Part shown: in pieces, positions 1 to 8,105 of the stretch | Layout of the letters: each line of letters opens with the position of its first letter | Position numbering within the stretch: position 1 is the stretch's first letter | Assembly: GCA_945948555.1 (NCBI GenBank) | Contig: CAMFBM010000004.1 | Span: 1-64,000 of the forward strand | Direction: 5' to 3' | DNA length: 64,000 nt | Origin: an uncultured Bacteroidales bacterium | GTDB lineage: Bacteria > Bacteroidota > Bacteroidia > Bacteroidales > UBA932 | The notes under the pieces: generated by a model | Told to the model about the DNA's origin: nothing | Database searches by the model: none | Seen by the model: the letters and a program-made list of their open reading frames with translations, nothing else | Program-made: the position numbers and the translations under genes

Positions 1-126
1 CTTCTTCGCTCCGGCATAGTCCACGGTCTGCTCCCTATCGTGGTAACTCAGGATGGATTCTTCCGAGATGCAGGTTTTTCTTTTTTCGATGAAAGTTTTT
101 CTCTTTTTTAATGTTTTTTCTTTTTC
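1..126 (-). CDS. Possible partial reading frame at the window edge
   Basis: On the minus strand a frame without stops runs from position 126 out of the window at position 1, with no ATG inside. The part nearest the edge reads like protein and ends EQTVDYAGAKK. A V-D-[YWF]-A-G segment occurs in IstA-type (IS21) transposases around the first catalytic Asp, so a transposase fragment is one option. The upstream half is lysine-rich, probably A-tract translation. The call is weak because only about 25 codons look coding. Confidence 0.2.
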
Positions 127-225
127 TTAATGTCTTTCAGAGTCATTTGTCAATCTGACCTTTGGCTGTGGCGAATGAATTTCACGGGAAGTGTTTTCTT
201 TGTGTATCAGATTATTTGGGGGGTG

Positions 226-349
226 GGCATCAGGGTATGGGTCGCGGACGGTACGCACCTTCGGTGCTATCCCCCCACCGCTTCGCGGCGGTTCCTCCCG
301 TTCACGAGCCACGGGCGGCTACGCCGTCCGCGACCCATACCCTGATGCC
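226..349. repeat. 25-bp perfect inverted repeat with nested hairpins
   Basis: Positions 226-250 and 325-349 are exact reverse complements (25 bp). The 74-nt loop holds smaller hairpins at 255-267 (GCACC/GGTGC) and 278-288 (CCGC/GCGG). There is no coding signal, and the rest of 127-560 shows no gene either apart from the terminator at 463-500. The nested-hairpin design resembles the island at 8380-8510, although the sequence differs. It may be a MITE-like or REP-derived element. Confidence 0.75.
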
Positions 350-462
350 TACTGTGGAAAGCCATGAGCCTTTTTGTCTTGTGTTTTTCCCCTTTCTGAA
401 AACGGGAGTGTTCGGAGCGGATATGATTGGGAAATTGGTGGAAATTAAGGATTAGAAAGAAG

Positions 463-500
463 AACCCCGCCGGGTCACGGTGGTGATTGGCGGGGTTTTT
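463..500. terminator. Intrinsic terminator, probably bidirectional
   Basis: AACCCCGCC (463-471) pairs with GGCGGGGTT (489-497) across a 17-nt loop and is followed by T on the plus strand. On the minus strand the stem is followed by TTCTTCTTTCT, so it can end transcripts of the lipoprotein gene that stops at 561. Confidence 0.7.
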
Positions 501-560
501 ATTGGGGGTAGATCTCTACACGCGCTACGCTTGGCAGAGATGAGAATAGTGCAATATTGT

Positions 561-2426
561 TTATTGATAAAGCATCTCAAATTTATAAACTGTAATATAG
601 TTCCCCTCAAGCGAATAACTATATGATGCTACTATCTTATTGTATGTGTTAGTCATTGTTGCCGTTAATCCTGAATAATTTTTTGTTGCACCCCTCCCTA
701 TTTTTTCGGATATTATAGAGGTTCCAGTGTTTGACCCATCATATAAATTTAATGCATAAGTATATGCACTACCCACATTGTTTCTGGTTGCTGTGTTATT
801 TATTATGACATTTATGTTACTTGGAATATGGAAAGTTGGTGAGTATGCTTTAGGGGCAACAGTAGCTCTTAAAACTACTTTGTCAGCATTGATACTTGTC
901 CCGTAACCAGATATTTTCGTCCAGCTTTTCCCTGATGCATTAAATTTTGTCTCAGATGGCGCACGGTAAGGCAACCCCGTAACATCGCAAGTAAGTGCAG
1001 GAGAAAACATAGTAACCTTGTCAAAAGTGAATTTTGCAACAACCTTGTGTTTACCCCAGGTCTGATTGTTGTTGTCACCAGCAGTTGCAGAATTGCCGTC
1101 AATGGTGTAGGAATATCCTCCTCCTTCTCCTATAAGGGAAGCATATTTGTACAGGATGTCCTCGGAGATTTTTACTCCGTTGTTTTTTATATCGAAGATT
1201 GTGGAACCGTCCTGGCCATTTGCTATAGAGGCACCGGATGTTTTGTAGGTGTTGTAGTTGGTGTATGCCGACGGAGTGTTCACGCTGAATTCCGGTTCAG
1301 GAGAGGTGAATTCCGTAGAGACGAAAGGGACTGACCTTTCGCCTGTTTTGTATGTTCCGGAAACAGTGTACTTACCCTGAGGAAGATATGGCCAGGTACT
1401 GTCTGATGGTATTATGATGCTGTTTAAAGAGACATCGTCTGAATTGTATTTCCAGACAATATTACCGTCTTTGCTGACTACTTTCAGACTGACGTTGGAA
1501 ACATCCTTCATAAGATTTTCAGGAAGACCGAGATCTACTTTCACTTCTGTACCCGTCAGGTATCCATCTTTGTTCTTTGTATGTTCGGCGGAAGCTTGCA
1601 GGGTTGGGACGAAGTCAATGATGCCGAGATTTTTAGGCTGACCGATATTCAGGGTAAATGATTTTGACGAGGTTCTTGTCCAGTTTTCGCCATCTTCCGT
1701 AGAGAGTTTGATAGTCAACGAATTGACTTTCCCGGGAGTCAATACAAACCAGAAGGTGCTCCCTGATGCGAAAGGGCCGCTCATTGAGACGGAACTTGAT
1801 GTCCCGGGGCCTGTGACAGTGTCTGAGCCACTTTCCAGATTGGCATAATTAACCGTGGTGCTTCCTGCAATGTTCCTGTCACAAGTCACATCAACTCTGT
1901 TGACATTCGAGATATAAGAAGGAACTGTGAATTTCAGATAGCTGCACACATTGTGGAATGCAACCCCGGCTACCTGTGGGATTCCCGGCTTCTTGGTGCC
2001 TTTGGCTATCGAAATATTCATTCCTTCTCCAAATGATCCTGCTTTCGCGGTCTGGTCCACAGGGACAGTAATATCAATAAGTCCACCTGCAGCACTGACC
2101 GCAACGGAATATGGATATATAGCATAAAAATCTGTGGTACCTTCCCCCACTTCTCCTGCAAACACCGCATTGCTGCCTTCAACCGACGTTGCCGACAGAC
2201 TATATGGAGTAAGATAATTACCGATATTGCTGAAAACGGCTATTTTGTCGGAGGGAGTCCACCATATTTCATTACCGTGAACTGACGTTTTAGTATCAGA
2301 TGTACTTAGGGAAATCGGCTCAAGTCTGATTTTATCCACAGGTCCTGATTCCGATATTTCTTTATTACAGGAGGCGAATGCCGGAAGAATAATGGCAGCC
2401 GCAGCAAGAATTCCATAAAGTTTCAT
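561..2426 (-). CDS. Fimbrillin-like outer-membrane lipoprotein
   Basis: This 621-residue protein starts with a lipoprotein signal ending LPAFASC, so Cys19 should be lipidated. The N-terminal region has features of Bacteroidota fimbrillin-like proteins: DTKTSVHGNEIWWTPSDKIAVFSN-type spacing near residue 45-70 (a KT...W..GDKI..F pattern), then alternating beta strands rich in Ser, Thr and Asn. The C-terminal half is beta-rich with no motif I recognise. It lies 14 nt downstream of a tiny ORF and probably shares its promoter at 2663-2693. A role as a pilus or surface subunit is inferred from the family. It could also be a glycan-binding or adhesin lipoprotein. Confidence 0.7.
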   Translation of the reverse strand: MKLYGILAAAAIILPAFASCNKEISESGPVDKIRLEPISLSTSDTKTSVHGNEIWWTPSDKIAVFSNIGNYLTPYSLSATSVEGSNAVFAGEVGEGTTDFYAIYPYSVAVSAAGGLIDITVPVDQTAKAGSFGEGMNISIAKGTKKPGIPQVAGVAFHNVCSYLKFTVPSYISNVNRVDVTCDRNIAGSTTVNYANLESGSDTVTGPGTSSSVSMSGPFASGSTFWFVLTPGKVNSLTIKLSTEDGENWTRTSSKSFTLNIGQPKNLGIIDFVPTLQASAEHTKNKDGYLTGTEVKVDLGLPENLMKDVSNVSLKVVSKDGNIVWKYNSDDVSLNSIIIPSDSTWPYLPQGKYTVSGTYKTGERSVPFVSTEFTSPEPEFSVNTPSAYTNYNTYKTSGASIANGQDGSTIFDIKNNGVKISEDILYKYASLIGEGGGYSYTIDGNSATAGDNNNQTWGKHKVVAKFTFDKVTMFSPALTCDVTGLPYRAPSETKFNASGKSWTKISGYGTSINADKVVLRATVAPKAYSPTFHIPSNINVIINNTATRNNVGSAYTYALNLYDGSNTGTSIISEKIGRGATKNYSGLTATMTNTYNKIVASYSYSLEGNYITVYKFEMLYQ

Positions 2427-2440
2427 AGTTTTTCTGCTTT

Positions 2441-2632
2441 TTAGTTACCCCATATTCCCGTAATATCCTCCTCATCGGTGATTCCGTCGTGAGTAGAGAA
2501 CACTTCTTCGTCGCTCAGACAGAGCATATCTCTCTGAGCAATTTCATAAATAGTGATAGAAGGAGAAAAATATGCACCCCGTTCCATTGCAGAACAAGAT
2601 GCATGCATTGCACGATTAAAGTAAATGTTCAT
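2441..2632 (-). CDS. Small acidic-tailed peptide upstream of the lipoprotein
   Basis: This is a 63-residue ORF. A longer frame begins at 2707, but the promoter at 2663-2693 puts transcription start near 2656, so the ATG at 2632 (or 2608 or 2587) is the likely start. The C-terminal half contains YFSPSITIYEIAQRDMLCL followed by an acidic tail ending DEEDITGIWGN. It lacks a signal peptide. It resembles the 45-residue ORF at 16281-16418, which also sits beside a fimbrillin-like lipoprotein and also has SPE...LCLE and an acidic Trp-containing end. The function is unknown. Confidence 0.5.
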   Translation of the reverse strand: MNIYFNRAMHASCSAMERGAYFSPSITIYEIAQRDMLCLSDEEVFSTHDGITDEEDITGIWGN

Positions 2633-2662
2633 TTTTAAGTAGTTAAGAATCAAATCAGCCGA

Positions 2663-2693
2663 CAAAGGTAAATATTCTTTGGCGAAATTGCAA
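2663..2693 (-). promoter_or_regulatory. Bacteroidota promoter of the small peptide/lipoprotein pair
   Basis: On the minus strand TTG (2691-2693) is separated by 20 nt from TACCTTTG (2663-2670), matching the TTG-N19/20-TAnnTTTG consensus. It lies about 30 nt upstream of the ATG at 2632. Confidence 0.7.
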
Positions 2694-2751
2694 CTTATGG
2701 TACGCAAATGTATTGGGAATGCAGAAGTTGCGCTGGTTTATACCGATGGAA

Positions 2752-3312
2752 TCAGATTTCCAGCAGTCCGGAGGGGAGGGACATTCTCAGGATTTTGTCC
2801 TTCTGGTTGATTTCGCTGACAAGGTCGTCGTGCAGGGGAATCATCAATTCTCCGCCCTGGGTGCGTACCTCGATGCAGGGGTTCTCCGGGATGTCGACAA
2901 AGGATGTCACCGTTCCGATTTCACTGTCCCCATCAAGGACTCTCCAGCCCACGAGGGCTTCGAGACCATCCTGTTCGAGGGAAAGTTCATCGGGTTCTTC
3001 CCAGTCGGCATATATGGCTTTCCCTGTGACTTCGGCCACATCCTCCGGCGTGGATATGCCTGTGAGCCGTGCCACTGCCTTCGAGTTGCCGCGAAGACGG
3101 AATTCTTCAAAAAAGAAAGGAACCGGAAGTCCATCAAAATAGATGAACACCGGTTCCTTAAGGTCGATATCTTCAGGATAGATGTCGCGGAAACCCAGAA
3201 CGAGTTCCCCGGCATTTCCGTTGGACTTGAGGATTTGCGCAATCTGTACAAGGTTTTCCCCGGGGGCACATTCAGAGGTGCCGATACGGTCTGTATCCGG
3301 GAAACCTGCCAT
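2752..3312 (-). CDS. rimM: Ribosome maturation factor RimM
   Basis: This 186-residue protein binds S19 and helps mature the 30S head domain. The start is set at MAGFPDTDRIG; an open frame extends to 3405 but translates the Ala-rich end of rpsP out of frame. The N-terminal RimM beta-barrel (LVQIAQILKSNGNAGELVL) is followed by a PRC-barrel with LVGWRVLDGDSEIGTV and LMIPLHDDLVSEIN. It begins 7 nt after the rpsP stop, so the pair is an operon, as in many bacteria. Confidence 0.9.
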   Translation of the reverse strand: MAGFPDTDRIGTSECAPGENLVQIAQILKSNGNAGELVLGFRDIYPEDIDLKEPVFIYFDGLPVPFFFEEFRLRGNSKAVARLTGISTPEDVAEVTGKAIYADWEEPDELSLEQDGLEALVGWRVLDGDSEIGTVTSFVDIPENPCIEVRTQGGELMIPLHDDLVSEINQKDKILRMSLPSGLLEI

Positions 3313-3319
3313 ACGGGAA

Positions 3320-3880
3320 TTACGCCTCAGTAGTTTCAGCGGTCTCAGCTGCAGCTGCTGCTTCCTGGGCTGCCTTCTCGGCTGCCGCTGCCTCTGCTGC
3401 TGCACGTGCTGCTTCCTCTGCCTCGGCTTTCCTCTTTGCGAGAGCCTCAGCCCTTTCCTGATTTACCTTTGCCTCAGCTTCAAGGGCTGCCTTGCTCTTT
3501 GCAGCGGCATCCTTGCTGAGTCCTTCTTTCTTAGCATTGATTTTCGCGTCCCTCTGTGCTTTCCAGTCCTCGAACTTCTTGTCAGCCTGCTCCTGGGTGA
3601 GGGCACCTTTTGCCACTCCGCCCTGGAGATGCTTCTTGAGGAGAACACCCTCGTATGAGAGAATCCTTCTTGCAGTAAGTGTTGGCTCAGCACCGACATT
3701 CAGCCAGGCAAGTGCCTTCTCTGAGTCGAGGAGGATGGTTGCAGGGTTGGAGTTCGGGTTGTAGGAGCCGATCTGCTCGATGTAACGACCGTCGCGAGGT
3801 GCGCGTGAATCTGCCACGACAATGTGGAAGAATGCGAAATTCTTCTTTCCGTGACGCTGAAGACGAATTTTAACAGCCAT
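3320..3880 (-). CDS. rpsP: 30S ribosomal protein S16
   Basis: This 186-residue protein has a standard S16 core in its first ~85 residues ([40 protein letters not shown]). An Ala/Glu/Lys-rich C-terminal extension of about 100 residues follows, consistent with helix or coiled coil. Such tails are common on S16 of Bacteroidales. It is the first gene of the rpsP-rimM operon, with a promoter at 3945-3975. Confidence 0.97.
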   Translation of the reverse strand: MAVKIRLQRHGKKNFAFFHIVVADSRAPRDGRYIEQIGSYNPNSNPATILLDSEKALAWLNVGAEPTLTARRILSYEGVLLKKHLQGGVAKGALTQEQADKKFEDWKAQRDAKINAKKEGLSKDAAAKSKAALEAEAKVNQERAEALAKRKAEAEEAARAAAEAAAAEKAAQEAAAAAETAETTEA

Positions 3881-3944
3881 TGTGAATCTGTTTTAAAAAT
3901 TAATAAATATTTACCAATGTGTCCCTACCCGAGGAACAAGGGCG

Positions 3945-3975
3945 CAAAGATATATATATTTTTGTACCTTTGCAA
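3945..3975 (-). promoter_or_regulatory. rpsP promoter
   Basis: On the minus strand TTG (3973-3975), a 20-nt spacer and TATCTTTG (3945-3952) lie about 65 nt upstream of the rpsP start. The -33 element overlaps the -7 box of the divergent symporter promoter. Confidence 0.75.
3965..3972 (+). promoter_or_regulatory. -7 box of the symporter promoter
   Basis: TACCTTTG on the plus strand lies 41 nt upstream of the ATG at 4014. No clear TTG sits 19-20 nt upstream. It is embedded in the -33 region of the rpsP promoter, so the two promoters face each other across the same bases. Confidence 0.5.
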
Positions 3976-4013
3976 CCCAAACGTGATTTAATATATCAGT
4001 AAGGCTTTATGTA

Positions 4014-5429
4014 ATGCAAAAGACTATCGCTGATTTTCTGAACAATATCAATGATCCGATGGCGACCGTTTTGGTCCTTGTCTTGTCAGCGGCCGGTTTG
4101 TGGTTCACTATCAAGACAAAAGGTGTCCAGTTCACTATGGTCGGTGAGATGTTCAGACTCTTGTTCAAGGGGGACAAAGGCAACTTGAATGACGGAGAAA
4201 AAAGAGTCAGTGCATTTGAAGCTTTTATGGTCTCTTTGGCTTCACGGGTGGGTACCGGAAATCTTGCCGGAGTGGCTACGGCAATTGTCATTGGAGGACC
4301 CGGAGCCATTTTCTGGATGTGGCTGATGGCCTTGATAGGCGGTGTGAACACATTTGTGGAATGTACGTTGGCACAGTTGTTCAAAAGCAAAGCCAAGGAT
4401 TCCTTTATAGGAGGTCCTGCATTCTACATTACCAAGGGACTTAAGAAGCGTTGGTTTGCAGTGATTTTTGCAGTGGCAATTCTTGCCCAGTTCGGCCTGA
4501 CGAACAATATGGTGCAGGCCAACACAATTTCCTCCGCATTCACCGAAGCATTTTCTGTCCCGCCGATGGCAATGGCTTTGTCATTGTCTGCCCTTGCACT
4601 TGCTGTCGTTTTCGGAGGAATCCAGCGCATAGCCAAAGTTTGTTCTTACATCGTTCCTTTCATGGCCCTGACATATCTTGGAATTGCATTATGGGTGCTT
4701 GCCGTGAATATCACGGCTTTGCCTGAAGTGCTTGGACTTATTGTCCGCAGTGCATTCGGATTCGAACAGGCTGCAGGAGGAATGGTGGGAACTGCCATCC
4801 TGATGGGATTCAAACGAGGCATTTTCAGTAACGAGGCGGGAGAGGGAAGTGCTCCGAATGCAGCTGCAACAGCTGATGTGAGCCATCCGGTCAAACAAGG
4901 GCTTATCCAGACCCTCGGAGTCTTCACTGACACTCTTGTTGTGTGCACGTGTACTGCATTTATCATAATGTGCTCAGGATTATATGATTGCGGCGCTAAC
5001 GGAATAGAACTTACCCAGGTTGCTATGACCTATCATATAGGTCCTGCAGGAAAATATATAATTGCAGTCTGCATCCTCTTTTTTGCCTTTTCAAGTGTGA
5101 TTGGCAACTATTACTACGGAGAGTGCAATCTGAGTTTCCTCTGCAACGGATCCGAACATACCAAGGCAGTAATCAATATTTACAGACTCGTGCTCGGAAT
5201 CCTGATTTTCCTCGGATCACTCATGACAATTGAGGTTGTGTGGGCACTTGTGGATTTTTTCATGGTCATAATGACAGTGGTGAATCTGACCTCTCTTTTC
5301 ATGCTTGGAAAATATGCAATAAGACTGCTGGAAGATTACAAAGCCCAGCTAAGGCAGGGCAAGGACCCTGAATATCATTCATCCACTATACCGGAAATTT
5401 CAGATGTGACTGAATGTTGGAGAGATTGA
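4014..5429 (+). CDS. Alanine/glycine:cation symporter family (AGCS) protein
   Basis: This 471-residue inner-membrane carrier imports alanine or glycine with Na+ or H+. The family signature is clear: SLASRVGTGNLAGVATAI with GGPGAIFWMW near residues 75-105, and IFSNEAGEGSAPNAAA near 275. About ten to eleven hydrophobic segments are visible. The length is typical. It runs into the downstream DUF2147 gene, whose chosen start lies 20 nt after its stop. The exact substrate cannot be told from sequence. Confidence 0.92.
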   Translation: MQKTIADFLNNINDPMATVLVLVLSAAGLWFTIKTKGVQFTMVGEMFRLLFKGDKGNLNDGEKRVSAFEAFMVSLASRVGTGNLAGVATAIVIGGPGAIFWMWLMALIGGVNTFVECTLAQLFKSKAKDSFIGGPAFYITKGLKKRWFAVIFAVAILAQFGLTNNMVQANTISSAFTEAFSVPPMAMALSLSALALAVVFGGIQRIAKVCSYIVPFMALTYLGIALWVLAVNITALPEVLGLIVRSAFGFEQAAGGMVGTAILMGFKRGIFSNEAGEGSAPNAAATADVSHPVKQGLIQTLGVFTDTLVVCTCTAFIIMCSGLYDCGANGIELTQVAMTYHIGPAGKYIIAVCILFFAFSSVIGNYYYGECNLSFLCNGSEHTKAVINIYRLVLGILIFLGSLMTIEVVWALVDFFMVIMTVVNLTSLFMLGKYAIRLLEDYKAQLRQGKDPEYHSSTIPEISDVTECWRD

Positions 5430-5449
5430 ACATTTTTAATATAAATCAG

Positions 5450-5905
5450 ATGAGTAAGATTGTGACTTTTTTACTGGCGCTTTGCGTCTTTTGTGTCTTT
5501 CCGGCTTTCGCGCAGGTCGCGGCCGGTGAGGATGAGATTCTTGGTGAATATTTTGCCGTGCAGAACGGAGAGGAGAGCCGGGTGAGGTTCAGCAAGGCTG
5601 ATGACGGGACTTTTCAGGCGCATGTGTTCTGGGTTAAGAATGATGTTGACAAACAGGGTAGGAAGAGGCTTGACGAGAAGAATCCGGACCGTCGCCTGAG
5701 GAATGTGTCCTGCGACAAAATTCTTCTGGTGTGGAATATGAGATACAATCCGGAGAAAAGAAACTGGTCCGGCGGGAAGGTGTACGACCCGACCAGAGGT
5801 TTGAGGGCGAATGCAACCTGCTGGTTTGAGGATGAAAAGCATCTGAAATTGAAGGGTTCGCTGTTCGGGATTTCGGAAACGGTGGTCTGGGTAAAGGAAA
5901 AATGA
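5450..5905 (+). CDS. Secreted DUF2147-family protein
   Basis: This is a 151-residue protein. I chose the ATG at 5450 because it gives a good Sec signal (MSKIVTFLLALCVFCVFPAF, then AQ); the frame is open back to 5414. The mature part shows the DUF2147 pattern: GEYFAVQNGEESRVRF at the start, a GGKVYDPTRGL block near residue 110, and LKGSLFGISETVVWVK at the end. The function of the family is not established. Proteins are periplasmic or surface-exposed, with a lipocalin-like beta fold predicted. Confidence 0.8.
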   Translation: MSKIVTFLLALCVFCVFPAFAQVAAGEDEILGEYFAVQNGEESRVRFSKADDGTFQAHVFWVKNDVDKQGRKRLDEKNPDRRLRNVSCDKILLVWNMRYNPEKRNWSGGKVYDPTRGLRANATCWFEDEKHLKLKGSLFGISETVVWVKEK

Positions 5906-5935
5906 CGGATTGGGGCAGAAAAATGGAAATAAATT

Positions 5936-5965
5936 TTGCGGATTAAAATATTCTTTCTATTTTTG
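5936..5965 (+). promoter_or_regulatory. tRNA-Leu promoter
   Basis: TTG (5936-5938), a 19-nt spacer and TATTTTTG (5958-5965) lie 18 nt upstream of the tRNA 5' end. Confidence 0.7.
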
Positions 5966-5983
5966 CAGTCCCAAAAACCGAAT

Positions 5984-6066
5984 GCGGATGTGGCGAAATG
6001 GTAGACGCGCTACTTTGAGGGGGTAGTGGGAGTTTTCCTGTGCGAGTTCGAGTCTCGCCATCCGCA
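5984..6066 (+). tRNA. tRNA-Leu (anticodon GAG)
   Basis: The acceptor stem GCGGATG/CATCCGC is perfect. The D arm, the anticodon stem CTACT/GGTAG with loop TTGAGGG (anticodon GAG, reads CUC/CUU), a long variable arm of the class II type and the T arm GCGAG-TTCGAGT-CTCGC are all visible. CCA is not encoded. A terminator follows at 6078-6109. Confidence 0.93.
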
Positions 6067-6077
6067 CAAAAACGAGA

Positions 6078-6109
6078 AGTCATCCAACGACGGATGACTT
6101 TCTTTTTTT
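6078..6109 (+). terminator. tRNA-Leu terminator
   Basis: AGTCATCC (6078-6085) pairs with GGATGACT (6092-6099) and is followed by TTCTTTTTTTG. Confidence 0.85.
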
Positions 6110-6120
6110 GTGTATACCCC

Positions 6121-6171
6121 CTAGACTCGAACTCGCACGGCCCCCGAGGGGCTGTCTGGCGAATGCCAGAC
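6121..6171. repeat. Inverted T-arm copy and hairpin cluster
   Basis: GACTCGAACTCGCAC near 6124-6138 is the reverse complement of the T-arm of the neighbouring tRNA-Leu (6040-6054 region). Hairpins GCCCC/GGGGC and GTCTGGC-GAAT-GCCAGAC (6154-6171) follow. A diverged copy of the inverted T-arm recurs near 6291-6305. No gene is visible between 6110 and 6530. Confidence 0.6.
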
Positions 6172-6213
6172 TGGGGGACTACGTAGAAGGGGCAAAACAC
6201 AGGCAAGGCCTGT

Positions 6214-6279
6214 GTTCGAGTCTCGCCATCCGCACAAAAATGAGAGGTCATCCTAGGACGGATGACCTTCTTTTTTTTG
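6214..6279 (+). repeat. Duplicated tRNA-Leu 3' end plus terminator
   Basis: Positions 6214-6240 repeat exactly the 27 nt at 6046-6072, which cover the T-loop, acceptor 3' strand and trailer. A second terminator follows (GGTCATCC 6246-6253, GGATGACC 6260-6267, then a T run), with a sequence close to the first. The 5' part of a tRNA is missing. This is either a decayed second tRNA-Leu or an attachment-site scar left by an integrated element. Confidence 0.75.
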
Positions 6280-6304
6280 TACGATCCCCTGACTCGAACT
6301 CGTA

Positions 6305-6350
6305 CCGACTGCCGTCGGCTGCGCGCGGTGAAAAGTCCGCAGGACTGTTT
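6305..6350. repeat. REP-like two-hairpin element, copy 1
   Basis: The first hairpin is CCGAC-TGCC-GTCGG and the second is AGTCC-GCA-GGACT followed by GTTT. The same 46-nt layout recurs at 45111-45156, with the first 18 nt identical and a variable middle of 8 nt. Confidence 0.75.
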
Positions 6351-6530
6351 CATAAAGAGTAGCAAGTTTAACGCTGTTTCTAGCTCTATTTTACCACAAT
6401 TTCGCACCTTTGCTCCATTTCGACTGTCTTTTTTGTCACGAGGAGACCGAGGTAAACAAAATACAACATTATGACAGTGAATTCAGAAAAAAGACTTACC
6501 TTTGTAAGAACCGGTAAAAGAGTCTGCAAA

Positions 6531-8075
6531 ATGCTTTATCCAATTGGTATACAAGACTTCGAAAAAATCCGCAAAGACGGTTTCGTCTATGTGGACAAGA
6601 CGGACATTGTTTATAAGATGGCACAGAAGGGAGGCTACTACTTCCTCAGCCGTCCTCGCCGTTTCGGCAAGAGCCTGCTGGTTTCCACGATGGAAGCCTA
6701 TTTCAGCGGCAAAAAAGAACTGTTTGATGGTTTGGCTATCGCAGAGCTGGAAAAGGACTGGATTCAGTATCCGGTACTACGGTTCGACCTGAGCGGGAAA
6801 CAGTATAAAAGCATTTCAGACCTCACAGAAACCTTATTTCAGCATCTGGTAAAGTTGGAGGGCCTCTATGGAGTCAAGCCCCAGTTTGAGTCTCCAGAAG
6901 CACGTTTCAAAGATGTCATCGATGCTGCCTACGCAAAGACTGGTTTAGGCGTTGTCATTCTCATTGATGAATACGACAAGCCTATTGTGGACTCTTTGGG
7001 TGACGAGAAGTTGAATGAATCTTTCCGCAGCCTTCTTCAAGGTTTCTATGGCGTAATAAAAGCCAAGGATGCCTGCATCAAGTTTGGCTTCCTTACCGGT
7101 GTCACCAAGATTGGTAAACTCAGCATTTTCAGTGGTCTCAACAACCTCAAGGACATATCCATGGATGCCCGCTATACGGACATCTGCGGCATTTCAGAGA
7201 AGGATCTTAAAAAATACTTTGGTGAAAGTGTCAAAGAACTGGCCGTGGCCAATGACCTGAGCGTCAAAGAGACCTACACCCAGTTGGCAGAAATGTATGA
7301 CGGTTATCATTTTTGCGAAGATTCTCCCGGTATTTACAATCCTTTCAGTTTGCTCAACACCCTGGACTCAAAGAGATTCAGAGAATACTGGTTTGAGACG
7401 GGCACACCTTCCTTCCTGGTCAAGATGATGAAGGAAACCTCTTACGACGTCACCCGTCTTTCTGGAGACGAAGTGGGTTCTTCGCTTCTCACTAACGTGG
7501 ACTCGGCTTTTGCCAATCCAGTCCCGTTCCTATATCAGGCCGGCTATCTGACCATCAAGGATTACGACAAAGAGTATAAACTCTATAAGGTCGGCTTCCC
7601 GAACAAAGAAGTCAAGGACGGTTTTTTGAACTACCTTCTGAATTTCTATGCTCCTGTTCAGTCGGAATCTACCGATGCACTGATTTCCAGAATGTCCCGT
7701 GATATCCGAAGCGGAAACGCCGAGGGCTTTATGCAAAAGCTGGAGGCGCTCTTTGCCAAGACCAGCTATCAGATTCAAGGAGATTCGGAGAAGGATTTCC
7801 AGTATGCGATGTACATCATCCTGGAGCTCATGGGAGAGTATGTAGAAGTGGAGAAGGCTACCTCCAATGGCCGGATTGACGTCCTGCTCCAGACCAGGGA
7901 GTATATCTACATCATTGAGATCAAGATAAACGATACCGCCGAGGCCGCCCTTCAGCAGATTGAGGAAAAGGCCTATGCCCGCCGGTTTGCTGACGACAAA
8001 CGCAAGATCTTCAAAATCGGCGTCCGCTTCTCTACGGAGAATCGTTGCATCGATTCCTGGAAGATAGCTGAATGA
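6531..8075 (+). CDS. AAA-ATPase-like protein with C-terminal PD-(D/E)XK nuclease domain
   Basis: This 514-residue protein starts at MLYPIGIQDFEKIRKDG, the usual family start; the frame is open back to 6471. The N-terminal AAA-ATPase-like domain has a P-loop variant RPRRFGKSLL near residue 43 and a Walker B-like VVILIDEYDKPI near 145. The C-terminal DUF1703-type PD-(D/E)XK domain shows GRIDVLLQTREYIYIIEIKI (Asp...Glu-x-Lys) near residue 455. Such proteins are found in many divergent copies in Bacteroidota genomes and their role is unclear. Mobility or defence functions have been suggested. It lies in a repeat-rich patch between two tRNA genes, which fits an acquired gene. Confidence 0.85.
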   Translation: MLYPIGIQDFEKIRKDGFVYVDKTDIVYKMAQKGGYYFLSRPRRFGKSLLVSTMEAYFSGKKELFDGLAIAELEKDWIQYPVLRFDLSGKQYKSISDLTETLFQHLVKLEGLYGVKPQFESPEARFKDVIDAAYAKTGLGVVILIDEYDKPIVDSLGDEKLNESFRSLLQGFYGVIKAKDACIKFGFLTGVTKIGKLSIFSGLNNLKDISMDARYTDICGISEKDLKKYFGESVKELAVANDLSVKETYTQLAEMYDGYHFCEDSPGIYNPFSLLNTLDSKRFREYWFETGTPSFLVKMMKETSYDVTRLSGDEVGSSLLTNVDSAFANPVPFLYQAGYLTIKDYDKEYKLYKVGFPNKEVKDGFLNYLLNFYAPVQSESTDALISRMSRDIRSGNAEGFMQKLEALFAKTSYQIQGDSEKDFQYAMYIILELMGEYVEVEKATSNGRIDVLLQTREYIYIIEIKINDTAEAALQQIEEKAYARRFADDKRKIFKIGVRFSTENRCIDSWKIAE

Positions 8076-8105
8076 GTGAATGATCCTGAGGCGAAGCCCG
8101 AAATA

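Noticed and set aside
2713..3333. 206-residue plus-strand ORF opposite rimM
   Set aside because: It is a shadow of rimM, which has clear family motifs.
6078..6279. Riboswitch or other cis RNA after tRNA-Leu
   Set aside because: The hairpins are explained by two terminators and tRNA fragments, and no downstream gene depends on them closely.
5943..6407. 154-residue minus-strand ORF over tRNA-Leu and its duplicate
   Set aside because: Its repeated segments are translations of the duplicated tRNA end and terminators.
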